Source: Desulfobacterales bacterium HSG2
Lineage (GTDB): Bacteria > Desulfobacterota > Desulfobacteria > Desulfobacterales > 4be13
Assembly (NCBI GenBank): GCA_030378035.1
Contig: JAUCGI010000015.1
Location: forward strand, 1-52,197
Reading direction: 5' to 3'
Length of the DNA: 52,197 nucleotides
Below are positions 45,251 through 52,197 of the stretch, in pieces. Numbering within the stretch: position 1 is the first letter of the stretch; the number at the start of each line of letters is the position of its first letter. The notes beneath the pieces are model-generated. The model saw only the letters and a program-made list of their open reading frames with translations. It searched no databases and was not told the DNA's origin. A program made the position numbers and the translations under genes.

Positions 45251-46771
45251 TTAAGCATTTTTAAATCTGATGATAAATTCGGTTCCTTCACCTCTTATCA
45301 GTTTCACTTTTCCGCCCAGTTGATGTTCGGCAAAGCCTCTGACAAGTTTTAACCCCAGAGATGAAACATTGCTCAGGTTCAGATCTTCCGATATCCCGAT
45401 TCCGTTATCACTGACAATCAGTTCGATTTCATCCTTGTCAGTTGATCGGAGAGAAATTCTGATTTTCCCCTCTCTCTCTTTCGGAAACGCATATTTCAAC
45501 GCATTGGAGATCAGTTCGTTAAGAATCAGTCCCAGGGGGATTGCAATGTCAATTCCCACGGAAACATCCTCGATATCCCTCTTGAGTTCGATTCTGCCGG
45601 CGCTGATCTGGTACGATCTGAACAAGGTGTTTATCATATCCGTAATGTAGGTTTTGAAATCAATTTCCGAGATGTCTTCGGATCTGTAAAGTTTTTCATG
45701 AACAATTGCCATGGAGCGGATACGGTTTTTGTTCTCTTTTAATATCTTAAGTGTTTCTTCATCCGTGGTATGCATGGACTGAAGATCGAGCAGGCCGGAG
45801 ATTACCTGCATGTTGTTTTTGACCCGGTGGTGAATTTCCCTGAGAAGCACCTCTTTTTCGCGGAGGGCCGCTCTGATCTGTTCATTGGCCTGCTTTAACT
45901 CCGATTCTGCTCTCTTTCGCCTGATTTCAAGGCGGACGCGATCCGTCACGTCATCCATCCTCAGCACCGCGCCTTCCACGTCGTTAGCCAGGGGATAGAA
46001 CATGATATCGGAATAGCGTATTTCTCCGCCTGCCTGAGCTTTTATATTTTCTGTCTTTTGCGGCCTCCGTGACATCATGGTCTGACGCACTTTTTCCATC
46101 TGTCCGGTCAGTTGGGGAAACATCTTTTCCAACTGTTCCCCCTTCGCTTTTTCGGCAGTAATTCCGGTGGACTTCTCCGCTTTGAAATTCCAATGCGTGA
46201 TCCGTTCATCAGCGTTGATTCCCACTAAAACAGAGGGCATGGAATTGATAATGTTGTCAAGATAATTTTCGGTTTTTTTCAGATCTGTGAGGCCCTGATA
46301 AGCTCGTAAAGAGGTTAGCACAGCCGTAAACAGTTTCTCGCTCGTTAATTCGGTTTTGGATTTATAGTCATTGATGTCATAATCGACAATCACTTTTCTT
46401 TCAGGGACCTGTCCCGGCTGACCAGTTCTTAAAATAATCCTGACCAGATGATTCTCTAATTCTTCACGAACATATCTGACCACCTCAAGTCCGGAATCAT
46501 CTTCCTCCATAACCACATCCAGCAGAATTAACGCGATATCCGGATGCCTGCGCATCAGTTCCTTTGCTTCCTTGCCGGAGCACGCGCTGATAAACTGAAT
46601 CGTCTTGTCTGAAAATGAAAAATCCGACAGCACCAACTGGGTCATTTGATGAACCTCAGGGTCGTCATCCGCAATCATGACCTTCCATTCTCCTGCTGTT
46701 TTTTTTATATGCGCGCCATCCGATTTTTCAGTTGCAAAGATCAGCGGCGTTTCCTTTGACAGTTTTTCCAT
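45251..46771 (-). CDS. REC-PAS-HisKA_2 histidine kinase
   Basis: Soluble kinase of 506 residues. The N-terminal receiver (about 30-150) carries ALILLDVVMEEDDSG with the acceptor aspartate, and continues with RIILRTGQPGQVPE and YDINDYKSKTEL, typical of DUF3369-linked receivers. A PAS domain (about 165-285, MPSVLVGINADERI) follows. The phosphoacceptor region is of the HisKA_2 type, LLREIHHRVKNNMQVISGLLDLQ at about 311 (motif split here: LLREIHHRVKNN, MQVISGLL). HATPase has LILNELISNALKYAF and DNGIGI. It resembles soluble kinases that phosphorylate separate receivers. CAGGAGGGAT precedes the ATG, which lies inside the 3' end of the kinase remnant upstream. Confidence 0.92.
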   Translation of the reverse strand: MEKLSKETPLIFATEKSDGAHIKKTAGEWKVMIADDDPEVHQMTQLVLSDFSFSDKTIQFISACSGKEAKELMRRHPDIALILLDVVMEEDDSGLEVVRYVREELENHLVRIILRTGQPGQVPERKVIVDYDINDYKSKTELTSEKLFTAVLTSLRAYQGLTDLKKTENYLDNIINSMPSVLVGINADERITHWNFKAEKSTGITAEKAKGEQLEKMFPQLTGQMEKVRQTMMSRRPQKTENIKAQAGGEIRYSDIMFYPLANDVEGAVLRMDDVTDRVRLEIRRKRAESELKQANEQIRAALREKEVLLREIHHRVKNNMQVISGLLDLQSMHTTDEETLKILKENKNRIRSMAIVHEKLYRSEDISEIDFKTYITDMINTLFRSYQISAGRIELKRDIEDVSVGIDIAIPLGLILNELISNALKYAFPKEREGKIRISLRSTDKDEIELIVSDNGIGISEDLNLSNVSSLGLKLVRGFAEHQLGGKVKLIRGEGTEFIIRFKNA

Positions 46772-47240
46772 ATCCCTCCTGATTCATCACTGGAAAATGA
46801 GTTGTGAACGTGGTTCTCTGACCGACGGCGCTCTCACATCGGATCGTACCCCCGAATTTCTGCGTGACGATATTGTAAACAATGTGTAATCCCAGCCCTG
46901 CCACTCCCTGTCCGCGTCGGGTGGTGAAAAAGAGGTCAAAGATTTTCTTTACATTCTCTTCAGGAATTCCTTTTCCGTCATCAGAGTATCTGAAAACAAT
47001 ATACTTCTTTATCTGGTCAATGTCAAAAAAAATGTTTCCGGCGTCATCCTGTTCAAAGGGACACACTCTTAAAATTTCATTCAGGTGTTTTTTACGGTTG
47101 AATTTCCGCTGTTTTTCACCGGACTGATCCACTGCGACCTGTTTGAAACTGCGAATCAGTTCAGATGCGCGACGCAGATTTGAAAGAATCATCCAGGTCA
47201 GTTCATTACACAGTTCCAAATAGGCTTCAAGGCTTCAAGG

Positions 47241-47400
47241 GGGCGTATTCACGACTTGGGGGAGGATGTTCAAATTCCCCCTGATCAGGACGCTGACGAA
47301 CGCGAAAGCACGCTGACAACAAAAAAAATCCGCGTGTGTCCGCGTTCATCCGCGTCCCCTCGGGGGAACAAGCGATGTCCCCCAATTTGTAAATGCGCCC
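47241..47400. mobile_element. MITE-B, 160 bp, with 9-bp target duplication
   Basis: The 23-bp ends (47241-47263 and 47378-47400) are inverted repeats with four mismatches; the outermost bases are GGGCG and CGCCC and the inner parts end in TTGGGGGA and TCCCCCAA. GCTTCAAGG at 47232-47240 and 47401-47409 is a perfect duplication. An extra 8-bp copy (47224-47231) precedes it. No reading frame of its own. A matching end occurs at 14945-14965. Confidence 0.85.
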
Positions 47401-47457
47401 GCTTCAAGGTCTTCCTGACACATTTCTCTATTCTGCCAGAGTTCATTAAAAAAATGT

Positions 47458-47484
47458 CTGATTATAACGCTTTTCGGGGAAGCC
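47458..47484. repeat. Solo MITE-A end
   Basis: CTGATTATAACGCTTTTCGG and the next bases GGA match the left end of the 20-kb MITE-A almost exactly, but no right end is found nearby. It lies within the N-terminal part of the kinase remnant and is read through as SPKSVIIR. Confidence 0.7.
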
Positions 47485-47599
47485 ACGATTACAATCAAGG
47501 TTCCGATTAATCTTCGTCCAAACAAAGAGATTCTCCTTTCTGTTATGGTGTCAACCATTCTTATACTGTCTCACACAAAGACGCAAAGATGCAAAGCCT

Positions 47600-50383
47600 C
47601 TATAGCCTGTATAATAAAGTGGCTCTGTTTCCTTTGGAATTGTAAACGACCCGGTCCGCATTCATTTTTGCAAGATGAATGCCTCTGCCTGACATTCTGA
47701 GGGTATTTTCTTTCGGATCAGGAACCGCCTGAGGATCAAATCCCGGCCCATCATCTTCCACCGAGATTTCGAGATAATCGCCACGGTGCAGGCATTCCAT
47801 GCGGATCAGTTTTTCACCATATCTGTCCGATTGTGACCGCTCCCGGAAAACCTGACGATACCTTTCCGAATCAAGAAACACAGGAACATTCTTCAATGCG
47901 CTCATCTCCAGATTCCCATGCTCGACCGCGTTCGTCAGAATTTCGGAAAATGCGATTTTCAGCCTTTTCAGTCTCTCGTAAGGCACCTCTGCTTTCTCCG
48001 CAACATGGTTTATAAAAAGGCTGACAGTTTCGTCAATATTGACGGATTTCGTTTTTATTTTAAAAAGGAACTTGTCCGGCCCGCAAAACCGGCTCCATCC
48101 GGTTGCGGAAGTTTTCTCTTCTTCATCAGAAAGACGGACTGCAAAGAGAATGACATCATCCTGAAATGTATCTTTCTGTTGAAACAGCGTCGCCTTTTTT
48201 ACAAGATGTTCAACAGCATCATGCACATTCGGCATTATCTTTCCGATAAGCTCCTCCGCGCCCCTGTATCCGAAAAGCCTGCCGTCTTGGGATATCGCTT
48301 CGGTGATGCCGTCCGTGAACGCAATCAGCATGTCATTTTTCCGGATCGGAACGCATTTGCAACCGGCAATCAGGTCATCCATAAAACAGATCGGCAGTCC
48401 GGTGGGTTTCAGACGTATCAGTTCATGGTCTCTGAGAATGAGAGGAGATGGCAGGCCGCTGTGATAATAGGTTAATGTCATGGCCTCCGGATCGATCTCC
48501 CCGCAAAAGACGCTGACCGCATCGTCCGGAGAAGTGATCCGGGATACTTTCCTGTTCAGATATTCGCATATCGCAGCGGGATCGGCGGTTGTTTCCGCTA
48601 TCTCATTGAAGAGCATTTTCAGGACATTGGCTGTCATGGCCGCGGGAATGCCGTGACCCGTAACATCGGCAAGGAAGATGAGAAGCCGGTTTTCGCCCCT
48701 TTTCAGAACTTCGAACACATCGCCGCCCACAAGTTCCGCAGGCATACACTTCACAGAGATTGCCATATCTGTCATAACAGGCAACCGGGGCTCCAGAATC
48801 CGGTCGTAAATCTCTTTTGCTCTGGACATTTCCAATTCAAATGCCGCTTTCCTCTGCTCTTTTTCGGTGATGTCCGTAATGACCGAAATGACTCCTGTCA
48901 CCTGGTCCTGTTCATCCCGTTTGTATCCCAAGTCAATCTGGGCATCGATGATGCTTCCTTCTTTCTTCTTCATCTTCCCTGTCAGTGAGTATCCATGAGG
49001 CTGCTCTCTTACCAGCTTTGGGAAATAGTTTTTTACCCGTTCTCTTTCGGAATCAGGGGTAAGCAGGCTCCATACCGGTTTCCCTGTCACCTCTTCTTTG
49101 TCATACCCCGTAATTCTGAGATAAGATCGGTTTACAAAGGTCCTGATGCCGGAAATGTCTGTCTCCACGATTCCGTAAGGCGTCGCTTCCACAAGGGTCC
49201 GATAACGGGTTTCGCTCTTCCTCAGCGCGTCTTCGTATCGGCAGCGTTGCAGGTCCATGGCATAGAGGGCGGCAAGCCGGGTAACTGCCTCAAGGTTTTC
49301 ATCCGTATATCCGTTTTCCGCGTTTGCCAGCGCGATCTGTCCGACCAGTTCCTCACCCAGCAACACCGGCACAGAAAGAAAATTCCCGAGGGGGATGTGG
49401 CCCGGCGGGATTCCCCGTGACATCTCATGGGTATCCGGCGAGTTTGTATAAAATGCTTCTCTGGTATTCAGAGCGTGTCCCCAGAGTCCGGGATAGCGGC
49501 CATCAGGTCCCACGGGAAAAGCAATTTTTTTATCTTTGCTTTCGACAATACATGATTTTCCCATCATCCCGGTAAGCGTGTGATCGACGTTATCCTTTGT
49601 ATCCGGATCTATGGAAGAGACATATCCGTGATCACTGTTTGTCAAATTCCTGGCATGTTTAAGAACAACATCTGTAATTTCCGTGATTCCGAGGCCGGGT
49701 GTGATTAATGCGGTCGATAATTCGGCCAGGGCCGAATTCACTTTCAGCTCCCAGCGAAGTCTCTCCTTGTCCTGCTTATGCGCTCTGATTTCATCCCTGA
49801 GTTCGGCCGTGCGTTCTCTTACCAGTTCCCGGAGATGCTCCCGATGCCTTTCTAACGCTTCTTCAGCCCGCCTGCGCTCACCGATCTCTGTCCGAAGGTT
49901 CTTGTTAAGTGCTTCCAAGTCTGCTGTCCGTTCCGATACCCGCTGCTCCAGTCTCCTGTTGGCTTTCTCCAGTTGTGTCTGCAGATGCCGGATTTCCAGA
50001 TGGGTTTCAACTCGGGCAAACAGTTCTTCACGCCAAGACGGTTTGGTGACATAATCCACGCCTCCCACTTCAAATCCTCTGATTATATCTTCCGGGCTTG
50101 TCATGCCTGTTAAAAAGATCACCGGGATATCTCTGGTATCTTCATCCTGTTTCAGTCGCCGGCATGTCTCAAAGCCATCGATCCTCGGCATGCTGACATC
50201 CAGCAGGATAAGATCGGGCCGGACAGATTTTGCCTGCCTGAACCCGTTTTCCCCATCCTCGGAAATGGCGGTCCGAAAACCGCGTGTACTCATCTGCCTC
50301 GCTATCATTTTCAGAACAAGGGGGTCGTCGTCAATAATCAGGACAGTATATGTCCCGTAATCCGTTTTCGCAAATGCTGACAT
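47600..50383 (-). CDS. REC-GAF-PAS-PP2C phosphatase with C-terminal HATPase
   Basis: Soluble regulator of 927 residues. The receiver (about 12-130, LILLDVSMPRIDG) ends in DYVTKPSW. A coiled coil (about 130-220), GAF-like domain (about 225-390) and PAS (about 395-520) follow. A PP2C/SpoIIE-type phosphatase spans about 545-745: VGGDVFEVL, LADVTGHGIPAAM, YYHSGLPSPLIL and AFTDGITEAIS carry the metal-binding aspartates. The last 130 residues are an anti-sigma-type ATPase domain (FSEILTNAVEHGN, DDGPGFDP, GRGIHLAKMN). This is the RsbU plus RsbW combination in one chain, expected to control an anti-sigma antagonist by phosphorylation state. No antagonist gene is in the window. GGAGAAAAAGAG precedes the ATG. 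Confidence 0.93.
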   Translation of the reverse strand: MSAFAKTDYGTYTVLIIDDDPLVLKMIARQMSTRGFRTAISEDGENGFRQAKSVRPDLILLDVSMPRIDGFETCRRLKQDEDTRDIPVIFLTGMTSPEDIIRGFEVGGVDYVTKPSWREELFARVETHLEIRHLQTQLEKANRRLEQRVSERTADLEALNKNLRTEIGERRRAEEALERHREHLRELVRERTAELRDEIRAHKQDKERLRWELKVNSALAELSTALITPGLGITEITDVVLKHARNLTNSDHGYVSSIDPDTKDNVDHTLTGMMGKSCIVESKDKKIAFPVGPDGRYPGLWGHALNTREAFYTNSPDTHEMSRGIPPGHIPLGNFLSVPVLLGEELVGQIALANAENGYTDENLEAVTRLAALYAMDLQRCRYEDALRKSETRYRTLVEATPYGIVETDISGIRTFVNRSYLRITGYDKEEVTGKPVWSLLTPDSERERVKNYFPKLVREQPHGYSLTGKMKKKEGSIIDAQIDLGYKRDEQDQVTGVISVITDITEKEQRKAAFELEMSRAKEIYDRILEPRLPVMTDMAISVKCMPAELVGGDVFEVLKRGENRLLIFLADVTGHGIPAAMTANVLKMLFNEIAETTADPAAICEYLNRKVSRITSPDDAVSVFCGEIDPEAMTLTYYHSGLPSPLILRDHELIRLKPTGLPICFMDDLIAGCKCVPIRKNDMLIAFTDGITEAISQDGRLFGYRGAEELIGKIMPNVHDAVEHLVKKATLFQQKDTFQDDVILFAVRLSDEEEKTSATGWSRFCGPDKFLFKIKTKSVNIDETVSLFINHVAEKAEVPYERLKRLKIAFSEILTNAVEHGNLEMSALKNVPVFLDSERYRQVFRERSQSDRYGEKLIRMECLHRGDYLEISVEDDGPGFDPQAVPDPKENTLRMSGRGIHLAKMNADRVVYNSKGNRATLLYRL

Positions 50384-50396
50384 TCTCTTTTTCTCC

Positions 50397-50662
50397 GTTG
50401 CTTTCTATCCTGTTCCTATGGATTCGGGTCAGAAAGGATAAGAATCCTGCCGATTCTTATCCTTTCTGCCCGGAATGACAGGGGGTTGGGCCTTCCTTTC
50501 TGCCCGGAATGACAGGGGCTGGGCCTTGTTGACGCAAGTTCCCCGGTCTGTTGCTTTCTATCCTGTTCCTGTGGATTCCGGGTCAGAAAGGATAAGAATC
50601 CTGCCGATTCTTATCCTTTCTGCCCGGAATGACAGGGGTTGGGCCTTGTTGGCGCAAGTTCT
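50397..50662. repeat. Duplicated hairpin unit (TGGATTCC...GGAATGACA with long core)
   Basis: Two copies, 50419-50480 and 50572-50634, each have a perfect 17-bp stem CAGAAAGGATAAGAATC around CTGCC. Their ends TGGATTC(C)GGGTC and GCCCGGAATGACAGG are shared with the hairpin at 14857-14915, which has a different core. The surrounding TTGCTTTCTATCCTGTTCCT and TTGGGCCTTGTT are duplicated too. No gene is present in this 304-bp gap. Confidence 0.9.
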
Positions 50663-50687
50663 CCGGAATACATTATCATCGGCCTGT

Positions 50688-52139
50688 TCAGAGAAGAAAC
50701 TCCGCTGGTTGGATATTATAGTCCGCAGGATTGAGGCTCCTGACAATGTTTATCCGGTACTCGCCCGTCTGAGGATCATGCTCCGACAAATCCGCGGTCT
50801 CTCCTTTTGTGATTTTTCCTTTCTTATCCCGTTTTAACAGCACGACCCGGGGTCTTTTACAATCTGACACAGGCGTCTCTGTCACCAGTCCCACTCCCTT
50901 ATCCAGTTTCAGGAGCGTTCCCACCGGATAGACTCCGAGCATATTGATAAACACCTTCAGCAGAATCGGATCAAAGTCCTTTCCCGCGCCTTCCAGCATC
51001 AGACCGAGCGCGCGGTCAGGACTTAGCGTGGTGGGACGATATATCCGCGGAGAAGTGATCGCGTCATAAACATCCGCTATGGTAATAATTCGTCCGAAAA
51101 GACTCACTTCCTTCTTTCTGCTGGTCTGCGGATATCCTGAAAGGTCATACTTGAGATGATGCTCAAAAGGAGGAAGGAGAATGTCGGCCTTCCGATCCCG
51201 GTCTGTCTGTATTTTGGTGATCAGGAGAACGCTGATCAGGGAATGCTTCTTCATCACTTCGAACTCCTCATCAGTCAGCTTCGCCGGTTTGTTGAGAATC
51301 CCCTTCGGGATTTCCAGTTTCCCCAGATCATGTAGCAGCGCGCAGAGTCCGAGTCTCTCCATGGATTTTCGCGACAGCATGATACGTTTCCCCATGCACA
51401 TGGAGAGTATGGCCACATTTACCGAATGGACAAACGTATAGTCATCATAAATCCGGACGGTGCTTAACGCCCTGAACAGCGGATCATCCTCCATAATAAG
51501 GTCAACCATGTTCTGTATGACCCTTATGCTCTTGGTAAGCCCTGCCTGCTGTCCGCAAGACAGTTTCTGACTAATCTCCCTGACTGACGCCAGGACATGC
51601 AGGTAAGATCTTTTTGCCCTTTCCTTTCTATCCTCCTGATTTGCTACCGGCTTGTTCAGAAGTTCCACCCATGAAAACCCCCTTGCCTTCAACTGTCGGA
51701 GAAGCCAGTCCCGAGGAGATTTCTGCTGTTCGGAATTTTTAAGAAGATGTATGAAAGTCATGAGTTGCTTAAAAGATGCCTTTCGTATGCCGATATGAAA
51801 ACGGAATCCGAATACCCCCCGCTTTTCAAAGTAGCGGAGTATATCATCAAAGAGGTTACTCGTTTCCGGGCGATATAAAAGTTTTCTTTCTTGCAGCCAG
51901 ATCCGTTTATCAATAAAACGAACTGTCAGGGAACCCTTATCCGAGCCTAACAGAACCACGACGCGAACAAAGTTCCTGGCAGAATCGATAAGCAGCCGGT
52001 TGTTTTCCCGATGGATTCTGGCCATCTGAATCAGACTGTAAAAAGCTTTGATGCACGTTTCCTGCAAAATAATCTGACTTTTTTTTGGGTTCACATTTTT
52101 TATTCCCCTTTCAGTGTGGTGCCAGGTGTTTTCTGTCAT
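50688..52139 (-). CDS. HD-GYP domain protein
   Basis: Cytoplasmic protein of 483 residues, probably a cyclic di-GMP phosphodiesterase or its regulator. The N-terminal half (about 1-190) is an uncharacterised helical region. The HD-GYP domain (about 225-400) shows TFVHSVNVAIL, ALLHDLGKLEIP, EEFEVMKKHSLI, and the HH-x-x-YD-x-SGYP motif in FEHHLKYDLSGYP, followed by IITIADVYDAITSPRIY. A short C-terminal domain (GTLLKLDKGVGLVTE) is common in this group. The start is uncertain: the ATG at 52139 has no clear ribosome site, whereas an in-frame GTG at 52094 lies ten bases after AAAGGGG. It is the last gene of the - strand signalling run; its promoter is near or beyond the window edge. Confidence 0.9.
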   Translation of the reverse strand: MTENTWHHTERGIKNVNPKKSQIILQETCIKAFYSLIQMARIHRENNRLLIDSARNFVRVVVLLGSDKGSLTVRFIDKRIWLQERKLLYRPETSNLFDDILRYFEKRGVFGFRFHIGIRKASFKQLMTFIHLLKNSEQQKSPRDWLLRQLKARGFSWVELLNKPVANQEDRKERAKRSYLHVLASVREISQKLSCGQQAGLTKSIRVIQNMVDLIMEDDPLFRALSTVRIYDDYTFVHSVNVAILSMCMGKRIMLSRKSMERLGLCALLHDLGKLEIPKGILNKPAKLTDEEFEVMKKHSLISVLLITKIQTDRDRKADILLPPFEHHLKYDLSGYPQTSRKKEVSLFGRIITIADVYDAITSPRIYRPTTLSPDRALGLMLEGAGKDFDPILLKVFINMLGVYPVGTLLKLDKGVGLVTETPVSDCKRPRVVLLKRDKKGKITKGETADLSEHDPQTGEYRINIVRSLNPADYNIQPAEFLL

Positions 52140-52197
52140 GTGTTGTTTGTCCGTCTGCAGTTCCTGTTTGCCACATGTCTCCTGATAGTGCTCGTCT

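Larger units (their letters stand above)
46728..47558 (-). pseudogene. Disrupted membrane histidine kinase
   Basis: Remnant of a kinase on the - strand. The N-terminus (ISLFGRRLIGTLIVIVA, then NELWQNREMCQEDLEA) is cut by the 160-bp element at 47241-47400. Skipping the element joins QEDLEA to YLELCNELT in frame. The body continues LRRASELIRSFKQVAVDQ, then jumps from LNEIL to FEQDDAGNIFF, so about 45 residues around the N-box seem to be missing. The G-boxes DDGKGIPEENVKKIF and GLGLHIVYNIV remain. The stretch SPKSVIIR is encoded by a MITE-A end. At least two lesions make it non-functional as a kinase. The tail overlaps the next gene's start by 44 bp, so its transcript may still carry that gene. 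Confidence 0.8.

Noticed and set aside
47346-47558. Independent 70-residue protein
   Set aside because: It is the N-terminal piece of the disrupted kinase running into MITE-B.

Overview
The window looks like a chromosomal piece of a large, repeat-rich Desulfobacterota (deltaproteobacterial) genome, most likely a sulfate reducer of the Desulfobacterales such as Desulfonema. This is inferred from the membrane Fe-S oxidoreductase of the ETF:menaquinone type, the dicluster ferredoxin, the very high density of hybrid histidine kinases, and gene gaps filled with hexamer/heptamer arrays and 'TGTCATTCC...GGAATCCA' hairpins. No rRNA, tRNA or CRISPR array was seen.

Layout. 1-3.9 kb is a non-coding field of roughly eighty small hairpins. 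3.9-9.7 kb (+ strand): an XPB-like SF2 helicase and two histidine kinases. 9.9-11.6 kb (- strand): a dicluster ferredoxin and a zinc-ribbon HD-domain protein. 12.4-14.4 kb: a membrane Fe-S oxidoreductase with a terminator. 14.5-15.0 kb: a cluster of palindromic elements. 15.0-21.0 kb: a possible defence island made of two tandem, nearly identical ATPase-nuclease genes, an SMC/OLD-like ATPase, and a TOPRIM-like (DUF4276-type) partner broken by a 218-bp MITE and a frameshift. 21.1-23.9 kb: uvrA, followed by a small PD-(D/E)XK-type protein. 24.7-52.1 kb: a run of fourteen genes, all on the - strand, almost all signal transduction. It holds hybrid histidine kinases, a CheD-HDOD fusion, CheR, two paralogous kinases with NMT1/THI5-type periplasmic sensors, a lone receiver, a HisKA_2 kinase, a kinase pseudogene, a PP2C phosphatase/HATPase regulator and an HD-GYP protein.

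How they may work together. The - strand block can sense periplasmic ligands (NMT1 sensors), membrane or cytoplasmic cues (4HB/HAMP, GAF, PAS), and pass phosphate through receivers. Outputs visible here are chemoreceptor modification (CheR, CheD), partner switching (PP2C plus an anti-sigma-like ATPase) and c-di-GMP turnover (HD-GYP). No DNA-binding response regulator is present, so targets must lie elsewhere.

The most unusual feature is the repeat biology. Short tandem arrays sit at gene 3' ends, and in seven genes the stop codon itself lies inside the array. Several heptamer types carry a stop on the gene-sense strand, and a 7-nt period places that stop in all three frames every 21 nt. One array has been captured in frame as a kinase interdomain linker. 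Two MITE families with target-site duplications have disrupted genes. All counts and alignments were made by eye, and domain names rest on recalled family motifs, not on searches.
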